Positions 28,516 through 36,638 of a DNA stretch of 64,000 nucleotides are shown here, piece after piece. Under the pieces are notes generated by a model. It worked only from the letters and a program-made list of their open reading frames with translations, searched no databases and was not told the DNA's origin. The position numbers and the translations under genes were made by a program. Source of the DNA: Mycobacterium intracellulare ATCC 13950 (GTDB lineage Bacteria; Actinomycetota; Actinomycetes; Mycobacteriales; Mycobacteriaceae); NCBI RefSeq assembly GCF_000277125.1, contig NC_016946.1, forward strand, positions 2,604,001 to 2,668,000, read 5' to 3'. The number at the start of each line of letters is the position of its first letter. Position 1 is the stretch's first letter.

Positions 28516-29442
28516 TCATCCGCTGGGGGTGAGGGCGCCCCGCAAATAGTCGCATTGGCTTTGGAAGAACTTCGCCGAGATCGCCGCCTTGTCGGCGATC
28601 TGGTCGAACGCGTGAAACGCGCCCGGAACGATCTCCTCCTGCACCGGGACGCCCGCCTCGCGCAGGCGTCGCGCGTACTCCAGACTCTCGGAGTAAAAGA
28701 GGTCCAGCGTTCCCACGCCGATCCAGGCGGGCGGCAAGCCCGACAAATCCTTGCGGCGAGCCGGTGCCGCCTCTTCGGGATCGGCCCCATTGAGGTACCA
28801 CTGCCAGGCCAATTGGTTATCGGATTCGGTCCACATGATCCGCCTGGGGCCGTCACGCCGGGCGCCGGTGCGATCGTCGAGCATCGGATACACCAGCATT
28901 TGGAAAGCGATTTTGACGTCCTGGCGGTCGTGCGCCCGCTGCGCCACCGCGGCGGCGAAATGCCCGCCGGCGCTGGCGCCGCCGACGGCGACTCGATCCG
29001 GGTCCACCCATGGCTGGCGCGCCAGCCAGAGCAGGGCCGCATAACAGTCCTCGACCGGTATCGGGTAGGGGTGTTCGGGGGCTAGCCGGTGTTCGACCGC
29101 CGCGATCGCGACGCCGGTGAGCTGAGACAGTTGGCGCAGATACTTGTCGTCCTGGGCGGCGTGGCCCATGATGGTGCCGCCGCCGTGGATCCACAGCAGC
29201 GCCGGTGCGTGGTCGGCAAGGCCGGCCGGACGGTGCAGGCGGACGCTGACGTGCTCGTTGACCGCGGCCACCGGCACGGTGCGGATGCGGCCGGCGTTGC
29301 CCATCAGGTTCATGATGGCGCGCTGCAGCTTCAGACCGCGGTGCAAGGCGTAACCCCGGGGCAGGAATCGAGCCACTTTGCGAAGACCGGGATCCAAGAC
29401 ATGGGGCGACGTGTAGGCGTTATCGGGAAGGCCGTTTGCCAT
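28516..29442 (-). CDS. HSL-family alpha/beta hydrolase (Lip-type esterase)
   Basis: Carboxylesterase of the hormone-sensitive-lipase family, 308 aa. It has HGGG at residues 86-89, nucleophile Ser157 in GGASAGG, Asp247 in VGTLDLFYS and His277 in PGAFHAFD. No signal peptide is seen with start ATG 29442, preceded by GAGG; an ATG at 29475 would add 11 residues. Similar to mycobacterial LipH/LipN-type enzymes that cut short acyl esters. Confidence 0.9.
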   Translation of the reverse strand: MANGLPDNAYTSPHVLDPGLRKVARFLPRGYALHRGLKLQRAIMNLMGNAGRIRTVPVAAVNEHVSVRLHRPAGLADHAPALLWIHGGGTIMGHAAQDDKYLRQLSQLTGVAIAAVEHRLAPEHPYPIPVEDCYAALLWLARQPWVDPDRVAVGGASAGGHFAAAVAQRAHDRQDVKIAFQMLVYPMLDDRTGARRDGPRRIMWTESDNQLAWQWYLNGADPEEAAPARRKDLSGLPPAWIGVGTLDLFYSESLEYARRLREAGVPVQEEIVPGAFHAFDQIADKAAISAKFFQSQCDYLRGALTPSG

Positions 29443-29595
29443 CGGATGCCTCTGTTCCCTCGCGCCGGCAGACATGCTGACCATACAGGACGCAGGTAAT
29501 GTCCATGCGTGGGAATTTGAACGAGTTTCAGCGGTATTCGCGCCGTCACGTGTCGGCCCGGCTGCGGACGCATTGGCCAAGCGGCACAGCCCGTT

Positions 29596-30264
29596 TCAGA
29601 GCGCCTCGTCGCTGTCGGTCAGTGCGCGCACGACGTGACCGAACATCGTCTGTTTGATCGCTCCGAGCGTGCCCGGGTCCTTGCCTCCGAATGGGCGAAT
29701 CTGGTCGACGGCCGTGCCGGTGACCGCGTCCGCCGGACAGGCGACGTCGACGAGGCCGAATTGTGCTGCGTCGGGCCCGGTGAACCGACGGCCCGTAGTC
29801 ATCGAGGCCACCGCGGCGCGAGGAGTGAGTTTGGACTGGATGAGCGCGGCCATGCCCGGGTTGAACGGAATGCGGATGTCGACCTCGGGAAAACAGAAGT
29901 ACCCGCGATCGTCGCGCATGGCGCGAAAGTCGTGCGCGATCGCCAGCATTGCTCCGGCACCGAACGCGTGACCGACCACGGCGGCGGCGGTGGGAACGGA
30001 CAGCGTCAGCACGCGCGCGAGCAGCCGGTGCACCCGATTGATGTACCAGGAGCCCCGGTCGGTGTGGGCGCTCAGCCAGTCCAGATCCAGCCCGTTGGAG
30101 TAGAACTTTCCGCCGGCGGTGGTGACCAGCCCCAGGGCGCCATCCGAGATGATCTGATCGAGCGCGGCCTCAACGTCATCCAAAAATGCTGGGGAGAAAC
30201 GGTTCTCATCGTCGCCCAGCCGGATGATGGCGATCTTGTCGTCGTAATCCAGTTTTACAGCCAT
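29596..30264 (-). CDS. Enoyl-CoA hydratase/isomerase (crotonase) family protein
   Basis: Crotonase-fold protein, 222 aa, shorter than the usual 255-265. The oxyanion-hole segment is GGKFYSNGLDLDWL and the second is GHAFGAGAMLAIAHD. The usual catalytic Glu pair is not clear; FPEVDIRIPF carries one. This resembles delta-isomerase-like members. AGGGGAACAC precedes the ATG. It follows a TetR gene by 35 bases on the same strand. Confidence 0.85.
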   Translation of the reverse strand: MAVKLDYDDKIAIIRLGDDENRFSPAFLDDVEAALDQIISDGALGLVTTAGGKFYSNGLDLDWLSAHTDRGSWYINRVHRLLARVLTLSVPTAAAVVGHAFGAGAMLAIAHDFRAMRDDRGYFCFPEVDIRIPFNPGMAALIQSKLTPRAAVASMTTGRRFTGPDAAQFGLVDVACPADAVTGTAVDQIRPFGGKDPGTLGAIKQTMFGHVVRALTDSDEAL

Positions 30265-30299
30265 GTGTTCCCCTGACTTTCTTTCATGGTTCTCATCGG

Positions 30300-30929
30300 T
30301 CAGCCGCGTCGTTGCCGCGCGGCGGGAGGTCCGATCTCCAGCACGGCGCGCACGGCCGCGCGCAGATGCGCTCGCGCTGTGGCGCTTCCGAGGCGATCTC
30401 GCCGGAGCAACAACGCGGTGGGCAGGTCGACGACGCAGCTGGTTATCGTGTCCACCGCCGCCGCGTCCTTGCGCTCCCACACCGCGACCGCAAGCCGCAC
30501 CATCAAATCGACGAGAAGTTCGTCGAGGCGTCGCAATTCGTCGGCAATGTCGTCGGGGACATCGTCGGCGAGCACTTCCTCGCGGCGCACACGCAACAAC
30601 AGCGTCGATGAGCCGGGATATTGCTCAGTGAAAACCACCGGCGCGTCGGCGGCGGCCACCACCGCTTCGATGGGACCGCCCGGGTCGGTACCGGTCGCGG
30701 CGTCGTCGACAAGTGCCGTCTGTACCGCCAGGAAACGCCGGCCAGCCCGCAGCCAAGCCTGGCCCATCAGTCCGCCCCGCGATGTGAACGTGTGGTACAC
30801 AGCGCCGTTGGAGACACCCACGGCCGCGCCGACCGCCCGGATGGTCACCGCGCTCGGGCCCGACCGCGCCACCAGGTCCTCGACGGCGTCGAGTACGGCG
30901 TCGGGATCGTGAAGGCGGGGCCGCGGCAT
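30300..30929 (-). CDS. TetR family transcriptional regulator
   Basis: 209-aa repressor with an N-terminal helix-turn-helix (VTIRAVGAAVGVSNGAVYHTF) and a helical ligand domain rich in acidic residues. It is co-directional with the crotonase gene 35 bases downstream and divergent from the CobW-type gene. A 22-bp near-palindrome stands in front of its start, so autoregulation is likely. Effector unknown, perhaps an acyl-CoA. Confidence 0.88.
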   Translation of the reverse strand: MPRPRLHDPDAVLDAVEDLVARSGPSAVTIRAVGAAVGVSNGAVYHTFTSRGGLMGQAWLRAGRRFLAVQTALVDDAATGTDPGGPIEAVVAAADAPVVFTEQYPGSSTLLLRVRREEVLADDVPDDIADELRRLDELLVDLMVRLAVAVWERKDAAAVDTITSCVVDLPTALLLRRDRLGSATARAHLRAAVRAVLEIGPPAARQRRG

Positions 30930-30939
30930 GCAACCACCA

Positions 30940-30961
30940 TAACAGAGCGGGTGCTCTATTA
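30940..30961. promoter_or_regulatory. TetR-type operator between tetR and the CobW-like gene
   Basis: AGAGC-GGGT-GCTCT is a perfect inverted repeat, extended outward by matching TAA and TTA after one mismatch, giving 22 bases. It lies 11 bases before the TetR ATG and about 54 before the CobW-like ATG, so one repressor could serve both directions. Confidence 0.6.
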
Positions 30962-31014
30962 CGCGCCGGGGCGTGAGTATCTCCCTGTGCCGCGGGGCAC
31001 GATCCGACCGTGAT

Positions 31015-32073
31015 ATGGCGCCGGTTAGCATCGGACGTCCGGATGTCGGTGCGGAAGGTAGGGCATTGGCTGCGATACCCGTCATCGCGCTCACCGGTCA
31101 TCTCGGCGCTGGCAAGACGACGCTGCTCAACCACTTGTTGCGCCATCCCGGCACCCGAATCGGTGTCGTGGTCAATGATTTCGGCGACATCAACATCGAC
31201 GCTTCTCTGGTGGCCGGTCACGTCGACGAACCGGCCTCGATCGCCGGCGGATGCATCTGTTGCCTGCCCGATGGCGGTGGGCTCGACGACGCACTCGTCA
31301 AACTCGCGGATCCGGCCCGGCGCCTTGATGCCATCGTCGTCGAGGCCAGTGGTCTGGCCGACCCCGTGGCGATCGCGCGGATCATCGGTTTCAGCGAGAT
31401 ACGGGGGGTCCGGCCGGGGGGACTCGTGGATGTCGTCGATGCGGTGAACCATTTCGACACCGTCGACTCCGGGACGCTACCGCCGGTCCGCTATGGTGCG
31501 GCGTCGCTGATCGTTGTCAACAAGCTCGACCAAGTGCCTGACAGCGAGAGGTCGGCCGTGGTGCAGCGCGTCACACAGCGTGCGGCGCAACGGAACCCGC
31601 ACATTCATGTCGTGGGCACATCGGGTGGCCGGATCGACCCGGAGCTGCTCTTCGACGCGTCTGGCACGTCCGGACAGGTTGGCCAGCTCTCGTTCCTGGA
31701 CTTGGTGCCCGAGCACGAGCATGACCACGTCCATGCTGATGCGGTCACCGTGGCCGGCGCTGGTTGTATCGACCCCGACGCCCTGGTCGATCTTCTCGAA
31801 CAGCCGCCTCCGCAGGTGTTCAGGATGAAAGGCATTGTGGCTGTGCGGGAGCGCGCGACCGTGCGCGAATACGTGATCAACTTGGTGGGTGGCGCCGTCC
31901 ACATCGCGAAGGCGCCGTCGGGAGCAATGGCCAATTGCCTCGTGGCGATCGGGATGCATCTCGACATCCCCGCCGTACGCGCGCGGCTCGATGACGCGCT
32001 GCAGCCCGTGTCGGGGTCGGCGTCGGCACCGGCGTTGCGGCGGCTGCAACGGTACCGGCGACTCAGCGCGTGA
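31015..32073 (+). CDS. CobW/G3E-family GTPase (metal chaperone type)
   Basis: P-loop G3E GTPase, 352 aa. Walker A is [12 protein letters not shown], the metal-binding CxCC motif is GGCICC, the EASGLADP switch and the NKLD guanine motif follow, and a CobW C-terminal domain closes it. The His-rich [10 protein letters not shown] segment fits zinc or cobalt handling. ATG 31015 is used; a TTG at 31066 with a GGAAGG site would begin at the conserved core. The stop overlaps tesB. Confidence 0.88.
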   Translation: MAPVSIGRPDVGAEGRALAAIPVIALTGHLGAGKTTLLNHLLRHPGTRIGVVVNDFGDINIDASLVAGHVDEPASIAGGCICCLPDGGGLDDALVKLADPARRLDAIVVEASGLADPVAIARIIGFSEIRGVRPGGLVDVVDAVNHFDTVDSGTLPPVRYGAASLIVVNKLDQVPDSERSAVVQRVTQRAAQRNPHIHVVGTSGGRIDPELLFDASGTSGQVGQLSFLDLVPEHEHDHVHADAVTVAGAGCIDPDALVDLLEQPPPQVFRMKGIVAVRERATVREYVINLVGGAVHIAKAPSGAMANCLVAIGMHLDIPAVRARLDDALQPVSGSASAPALRRLQRYRRLSA

Positions 32074-32924
32074 GTGAGGATCCGGCAAGATACGTCGTGA
32101 TGTCATCTTCGCTCGGCGACGTGCTCGCCACCTTGGAGCTCGACCGAGTCGATCAGTGGCTCTTCGTCGGGCGGCAGCTTCCCGCGCCCGCCAACCATAT
32201 ACTCGGTGGGCACATCTCGGCTCAGGCGTTGTTGGCGGCAAGCCATACCGCACCGGGCCGAACGCCGCACAGCGTCCACACGTACTTCCTGCGGCCCGGC
32301 GACTCGCGTCACCCGGTTGATTTCGAGGTCGTCGACCTCCAAGAAGGCCGGACGTTTTCTGCTCGACGGGTCACCGCACGCCAAGACGGCAAGATTCTGA
32401 TGGAGGCCATGTCGTCGTTCAAAGTCGCCGATTTCGCTCCCGCGCAGGTCGTCTATCAGCCACCTATGCCGCCGGCTTCCAGCCCGGAATCCCTGCCGTG
32501 GGTTGCCCCGCATCTCGCGGAATCCGACGAGACCGCCCAAGGGCGGTGGGCGAGCCTGCGCTGGTTCGAGCGCCGGATCATCGACACCGAGGCTGCTCCG
32601 CCCGCACGCGCGCCGATGTGGTGGCGACCCGACGGGCGAGTTCCCGATGACCCGGTGCTGACCGCCAGCCTGGTGGCGTACCTGTCGGCGGTGACGTTGA
32701 CCGAACCGGCATATGCCGCACGCGGCGGTGTCGGGGCATCGGCGCAGCGCGACCATTCGGTGTGGTTCCACGGCCCGGCGGCGTTGTCGGATTGGCTTCT
32801 CTACGACCGGTCCTCGCCGAGTAGCGCCGGTTCGCTGGCACTGGCGAGTGGGACGATGTTCAACCGCACCGGCGAACTGGTGTGCACGGTGAAACAGGAG
32901 ATGTATTTTCCGACGCACAATTGA
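32070..32924 (+). CDS. tesB: Acyl-CoA thioesterase II
   Basis: Double-hotdog TesB, 284 aa. The N-terminal hotdog has [16 protein letters not shown] and [12 protein letters not shown]; the C-terminal one has [40 protein letters not shown]. The Asp-Thr/Ser-Gln triad region is consistent. GTG start overlaps the GTPase stop by 4 bases. It should hydrolyse fatty acyl-CoAs in the cytoplasm. Confidence 0.92.
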   Translation: MSEDPARYVVMSSSLGDVLATLELDRVDQWLFVGRQLPAPANHILGGHISAQALLAASHTAPGRTPHSVHTYFLRPGDSRHPVDFEVVDLQEGRTFSARRVTARQDGKILMEAMSSFKVADFAPAQVVYQPPMPPASSPESLPWVAPHLAESDETAQGRWASLRWFERRIIDTEAAPPARAPMWWRPDGRVPDDPVLTASLVAYLSAVTLTEPAYAARGGVGASAQRDHSVWFHGPAALSDWLLYDRSSPSSAGSLALASGTMFNRTGELVCTVKQEMYFPTHN

Positions 32925-33013
32925 TGGGACAGTCACAGTGCACGTGCCGATGGTTGACCATCGCAACGCGTGACGTCGCACCGTCTCAATATGGCTGCGC
33001 CGCAAGGCAATTC

Positions 33014-33026
33014 CGTCACAGTGACG
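33014..33026. repeat. Palindrome CGTCAC-A-GTGACG, copy 1
   Basis: Perfect 6+1+6 palindrome, flanked on the left by GCAATTC and on the right by TAAT. It is one of three copies within about 840 bases that bracket the secreted repeat-protein gene. Confidence 0.75.
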
Positions 33027-33234
33027 TAATTAGGCCATAGGGTTTTCCACGGTGGGGAAGGGGATACGGTGGTCGGGTGCGGTCTGTAGCGCGACCCGGT
33101 GTCTCTTCTCCGCCATGTCCTTACACTGTCTCGTGGTGATCGGAGTCTCGTGGAGCTCTCTGTGCCCGACGAAGGAGTCGTAAGCCGAGCCGGCCACGAT
33201 GTGATCGCAGTAGCGGCTTACCGCCTTGCATAAT

Positions 33235-33247
33235 CGTCACCGTGACG
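33235..33247. repeat. Palindrome CGTCAC-C-GTGACG, copy 2
   Basis: Same 6+1+6 palindrome with central C, flanked by TAAT and AAT. It lies 144 bases before the secreted repeat-protein start. Confidence 0.75.
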
Positions 33248-33390
33248 AATCGGGCGGGTCGGGGATTCCCACCCACCTCGCGGGGGCCCGGAAGCCGCTG
33301 CGTAAAAGGTGATTGCGAGGCCGCCGGATTGGGTAGTCGGTTTACACTCACGCCCAGCTAAAGTCTGGACGCCTGCGATGGGAGGGCTCG

Positions 33391-33702
33391 ATGAGTGTGT
33401 TCGTTCGTCGCGTCGTGTGCACCGTGGCGGTGGCATTAGGACCAATGGCCTACGTGGCGGCGGTATCGTCCGGCGTGGCCTCCGCCCAGCCCCCGGATTG
33501 CGGTGCCGGCAACTGGTGGAACCCGGGGGCCAATGCGTGCCAGCCGGTGGCACCGCCGCCCCCTGATTGCGGTCCTGGCAATTGGTGGAATCCCGGGGCC
33601 AATGCGTGCCAGCCAACGGCACCCCCTGATTGCGGCCCGGGCAACTGGTGGAACCCGGGGGCCAATGCGTGCCAGCCGGTGGCGCCCCCGCCGCCGGAGT
33701 AG
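33391..33702 (+). CDS. Small secreted protein with three Cys-Trp-Trp repeats
   Basis: 103-aa exported protein. A signal peptide (residues 1-32, cleavage after ASA) is followed by three tandem units at about 35-57, 58-78 and 79-102. Each has the core DCGxGNWWNPGANACQP with two Cys and two adjacent Trp, joined by Pro-rich linkers (VAPPPP, TAPP). Each unit could form one disulfide-closed loop with exposed Trp, hinting at carbohydrate or wall binding (inference). The units differ mainly at third codon positions, so the protein sequence is kept. I do not recognise the family. Confidence 0.85.
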   Translation: MSVFVRRVVCTVAVALGPMAYVAAVSSGVASAQPPDCGAGNWWNPGANACQPVAPPPPDCGPGNWWNPGANACQPTAPPDCGPGNWWNPGANACQPVAPPPPE

Positions 33703-34079
33703 CGCGTCCCGCTGACGTACGTACCCTTGCCGAGCGCGGCGAGGTGGGATCGGGGCCGTAGCGCGCCCGCGCCCAGGGTCGGACCCGCATTGGCCGCACA
33801 TTGGTGCGGGCCTTATGTGCCGCCGCTGCAACGCAATTCGTCACTGTGACGTAATGATGGCGGTAAAGGCCCGGTCAGGCGAGCGAGGCCGAGGATCACT
33901 CAATGGGCTGCGCGCGATGTCGTGCGGAGGCGCTCGATTAGACGGATCACAAGAGTTGGTTCGTCGCGCGACTGGCCCGTACCCACGCGACAGATTTGCC
34001 AACTGAGCGTTCTCGGCTTGCTGCCATGGAAGGCAGTGGACAAGGGTTACGGGACTCGTTGTAGCCCCGCTTTGCGCCG
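33703..34079. other. Non-coding stretch after the repeat protein
   Basis: 377 bases with no supported gene. CCGCAC-ATTG-GTGCGG (33794-33809) may terminate the repeat-protein transcript. The third palindrome copy is at 33839. The rest shows no feature I can name. Confidence 0.4.
33839..33851. repeat. Palindrome CGTCAC-T-GTGACG, copy 3
   Basis: Perfect 6+1+6 palindrome with central T. Left flank GCAATT and right flank TAAT match copy 1, so the conserved unit is longer than the palindrome. Confidence 0.75.
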
Positions 34080-34497
34080 GTGAGCATTATGCCGATAAGC
34101 GACATTATGTCGGGTAATCGGGAGGAGGCTCCACTCTCGGACGTTGCCATCAGTATCGGTGTCCTGCGGCATGAGTTGGGCATGACATCGACACCGTCAG
34201 ACTTGGAGTTGATCCGCTGCTCTCCCATCAATGGGTGCGGACAACTCAAACCCCGCAGTCGGATGTATGGCGTGCTATCAGCGGGCTCGCAGGATAAATC
34301 AACGTCCCGCCGAGAACCGCCGCGCTAATCTTTGCGCTAAGTACCGGGTCACGCCTGAGCAGTACGACGCCCTTCGAGCCGAGCAAGGCTATCGATGCGG
34401 CATTTGCGGTATCAGCGAGGCGGACGTTGATCTCACAGGGTTGGCGGCAGTCCGCGCGCTGATGGTCAACCGCTGCTCAAGGTTCCGTTCGCCGTAG
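34080..34497 (+). pseudogene. Broken recombination endonuclease VII-like (HNH/Zn-finger) gene
   Basis: Two overlapping frames together resemble a phage-type endonuclease VII. Frame one starts at GTG 34080 and reads MTSTPSDLELIR then C-x5-CGQLKPRS. Frame two (34231-34497) reads CMACYQRARRINQRP, KYRVTPEQYDALRAEQGYRCGICG, and then loses the expected C-terminal HNH part. A further shift near 34445 would continue as GRPRADGQP. So at least two frameshifts or deletions separate the Zn-finger halves, and the catalytic end is missing. A gene relic of mobile origin. Confidence 0.6.
34143..34217 (+). repeat. Duplicated 25-codon segment, copy 1 (VAISIG...ELIR)
   Basis: This stretch aligns without gaps to 36890-36964. 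54 of 75 bases and 17 of 25 encoded residues agree. It forms the middle of the broken endonuclease-like gene, around the peptide MTSTPSDLELIR. Confidence 0.7.
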
Positions 34498-34518
34498 AGG
34501 CGCGAAGCTGCGTCGGGC

Positions 34519-34616
34519 TAACCCCATTGTCAAGATTGCGGCCGCGGCGACGCCAATCACCGAGCGCGAGATCACGATTGCGGTAACGATCCTTAGCGGC
34601 CACAGCACAGTCGTGC
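34519..34616 (-). pseudogene. Relic of a small membrane-protein gene (copy of 36372-36700 region)
   Basis: The bases 34519-34565 align to 36372-36417 (end of the 88-aa membrane protein), and 34568-34616 align to 36670-36718. In this copy the two blocks are adjacent, so about 250 bases are missing relative to the other copy. One added base also destroys the TAG stop (ACAATGGGG here against ACAATGAGT there). It is not expected to make the protein. Confidence 0.5.
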
Positions 34617-34740
34617 TCCTGCACTGCGCGGCGAGCAGGGTGAGCCGCGGTGAAGTTGCCATCGTGACTAAAGACCCTCCCTGCTGCGGCGCGGGAGGGA
34701 TATGCACCAATCCAATATGGATGTTACCGGCCGATGCTTC

Positions 34741-34830
34741 GGCTATGCCATCACTTCCGGCAACACCAACGCGCCGAACCATGCGCATCGCCGAGCGCGC
34801 AGCGCGGGCGATCGTCGGTAGGTCGTTCTC
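34741..34830 (+). repeat. Diverged direct repeat A flanking the DUF1906 gene
   Basis: Aligns to 35783-35868 with the shared core ACCAACGCGCCG and CGCAGCGCG. One extra base after GCGCCG breaks the frame here. The encoded pieces are AITSGNTNAP then, shifted, MRIAERAARAIV. It lies 122 bases before the DUF1906 start. Confidence 0.55.
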
Positions 34831-34951
34831 CCGCATGTCCTTTCGCGGTGATAGCCGAACGATCACCACTTGGTATCTATTTGGGCATGCAACCGCGTTT
34901 CGACTGGCGCAGCACTATCGGTAACAACAGTCACATGTTTAACCTTGCGCC

Positions 34952-35779
34952 GTGCGCAATTTGCCCTCTGCCGCCACCGATGTGCCATTGCGCACTGTCT
35001 CCCGGCGTGACGCGCTGCGCTACGCCGCCACGTTGGCCGGTCTGGGTGCCGCATCGGTAGCCTGCGGCATGCCGACAGCGACTGCCGCCGCTCCCCCTCA
35101 GCTGATCGACTTTGCCGCACACCAGATTCCGGCGCAGCAGATCCGGGCTGCCGGCTATAGCGGGGTGGTCAACTACGTCTCGTTGTCACGCCCCGGCTCC
35201 TCGTTCGGCGCCAAGCCCATCACTCGGTCCTACGCCGACTCACTGACAGCCGCGGGTCTGGTGATTGTCAGTAACTACCAATACGGCAAGCCGGGTGGGT
35301 CGACACCGTCAGACTTCACGCGGGGCTACGCGGGCGGCGTCGCGGATGCGCGCACCGCCTGGCATTTGCACACCGCGGCAGGCGGCGGCCAGAGTGCGCC
35401 GATTTTCTTCACCATCGACGAGGACATCAACCGCAACACCTGGATTCACACCGCGCTGCCGTGGTTTCGCGGAATCAACTCAGTTCTTGGGGTTCAGCGC
35501 ACCGGGGTCTACGGAGGTGTCAGGGTCTGCCAGTGGGCCGCGGCCGATGGCGTTATCGGGTCTTCGAGCACACCTGGCCGCCGGTGGGCCTGGCAAACTC
35601 GAGCCTGGTCCGGTGATCAGGTCCACCCCGCCGCTGTTCTCTACCAGCGCGTCGTGAGCACCGCGTCCAATCCCGGGCCGAAGGTCGGCGGATTCGAAGT
35701 GGACGTCAACGACGTCCTGGCCCCCGACTGCGGCCAGTGGAACCTCCATGCGGGTCGTCCAAGCGGCGACGTGCGATAA
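34952..35779 (+). CDS. Tat-exported DUF1906 (Rv2525c-like) protein
   Basis: 275-aa protein with a twin-arginine signal (VSRRDALRYAATLAGLGAA, residues 16-34) and a DUF1906 glycoside-hydrolase-like TIM-barrel domain (about 50-265). Signature segments are LIDFAAHQIPAQQIRAAGY, GLVIVSNYQYGK, APIFFTIDED and the closing VDVNDVLAPDCGQW. Rv2525c is a Tat substrate linked to the cell wall. The acidic pair in TIDEDI may be the catalytic centre (inference). GTG start. Direct repeats A and B flank the gene, so it may have moved as a unit. Confidence 0.85.
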   Translation: MRNLPSAATDVPLRTVSRRDALRYAATLAGLGAASVACGMPTATAAAPPQLIDFAAHQIPAQQIRAAGYSGVVNYVSLSRPGSSFGAKPITRSYADSLTAAGLVIVSNYQYGKPGGSTPSDFTRGYAGGVADARTAWHLHTAAGGGQSAPIFFTIDEDINRNTWIHTALPWFRGINSVLGVQRTGVYGGVRVCQWAAADGVIGSSSTPGRRWAWQTRAWSGDQVHPAAVLYQRVVSTASNPGPKVGGFEVDVNDVLAPDCGQWNLHAGRPSGDVR

Positions 35780-35782
35780 GGT

Positions 35783-35868
35783 GTTGCCGCCACTTCCGGC
35801 GATACCAACGCGCCGTTCATGCTCGTCGCAGAGCACGCAGCGCGAGCGTTCATGGAATAAGTCGGTCA
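35783..35868 (+). repeat. Diverged direct repeat B flanking the DUF1906 gene
   Basis: Partner of 34741-34830. Here the frame is open and reads VAATSGDTNAPFMLVAEHAARAF-ME-stop, which looks like the true C-terminus of a lost gene. It begins 4 bases after the DUF1906 stop. Confidence 0.55.
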
Positions 35869-36371
35869 AGCGCCGACATCAAAGATGTTGCGGTGCAATC
35901 TGACTCAGGGCTGGTGTGGGCTTATGCGCCAGACGGCAGAACTGCGCCGGGTTCATCTGATGAATCAGGCCCGCCCGAGGCCGTGCTCACTGAGGAGGAT
36001 CTGAGGCAACATCTCCGTTCATGACCACTACCGTTCAGAGTGCCCAAATACCGCGCGTTGGTGGGACACAGCCTGCCTCCGTTCGGTTTCAGCATTGGCC
36101 CTTAACCGTTGCGCCCAACACAATATCCTCTATATCTCGCTACTCCGGGTTTGAAACTGGGTCACACAGTCACGGAACGAGATTGGCCACCGATTTGAGC
36201 TGAACAGGGCCTGCATTCAGAACGAATTACATGGCGATGGAACCAGCTCGAGAATCTAATCCCGTGTGCACACTGCACCACCAGCCTTTGCATGGTGGAA
36301 TGTGCCCATATGCAACCGCTGAAAAGCGCCTCACCCTATGTGCGGGTTGACCGATCAGTGAGCTCCGGTCG
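35869..36371. other. Non-coding or decayed stretch
   Basis: About 500 bases of lower GC. A short frame ending at 36024 (ADIKDVAVQSDSGLVWAYAP ... TEEDLRQHLRS) may be another gene end, but it lacks a start of its own. Nothing else is supported. Confidence 0.4.
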
Positions 36372-36638
36372 CTAACTCATTGTCAAGGCCGTGCCCACGG
36401 CGACGCTGATCACCGCGATGAGGGACACCCAAATCACCGTAATCGACACGCCCACGATCTCTTCTTCCGTGAGGCGCCAACGCGGTTCGTCGACAAGAGC
36501 GGTTCCCCTTAGGGGCGCAACCGCGTTCATTGCTGCGACCGCCAAGAGAAGATCGTTCGCGTCGTCCGCATCCTTCTCGATTGCCTCAAGCGCGGCGATT
36601 GCGGTCGTCATATGAGCCCCCAGGATTGCGGTCGCCAA
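36372..36638 (-). CDS. Small hypothetical membrane protein
   Basis: 88-aa protein: a helical N-terminal half (TTAIAALEAIEKDADDANDL), a short linker (DEPRWRLTEEEIVG) and one C-terminal membrane helix (about residues 62-86). No family is recognised. A diverged, broken copy of its last third is at 34519-34565, so it belongs to a repeated small-gene set. Coding status is moderate. A start at ATG 36611 is also possible. Confidence 0.45.
   Translation of the reverse strand: MATAILGAHMTTAIAALEAIEKDADDANDLLLAVAAMNAVAPLRGTALVDEPRWRLTEEEIVGVSITVIWVSLIAVISVAVGTALTMS

Larger units (their letters stand above)
32925..33390. promoter_or_regulatory. 466-base non-coding leader upstream of the secreted repeat protein
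   Basis: No gene is supported here. It holds two of the three CGTCAC-N-GTGACG palindromes (33014, 33235). A long inverted repeat, GTAAGCCG at 33180-33187 with CGGCTTAC at 33214-33221, lies just before the second. A TACACT -10-like hexamer is at 33343-33348. A strong GGAGGG ribosome site precedes the ATG at 33391. It looks regulatory. Confidence 0.45.
34498..34951. other. Relic-rich stretch before the DUF1906 gene
   Basis: 454 bases with no intact gene. It contains the membrane-protein relic (34519-34616) and direct repeat A (34741-34830), and then the upstream region of the DUF1906 gene. Composition is less GC-rich than the rest of the window. Confidence 0.4.

Noticed and set aside
33150..33233. 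27-codon frame starting at GTG 33150
   Set aside because: Too short, no ribosome site, and it overlaps the long inverted repeat; a chance frame is more likely.
33493..33699. Tandem repeat in the secreted protein as a CRISPR or MIRU-type array
   Set aside because: The units keep the reading frame and vary at silent positions, with no unique spacers; they are protein repeats.
33218..33844. Minus-strand Pro-rich frame opposite the secreted repeat protein
   Set aside because: It only mirrors the repeat codons and has no start signal or domain.
34741..35868. Insertion sequence around the DUF1906 gene
   Set aside because: No transposase, no terminal inverted repeats and no target duplication; only diverged direct repeats are visible.
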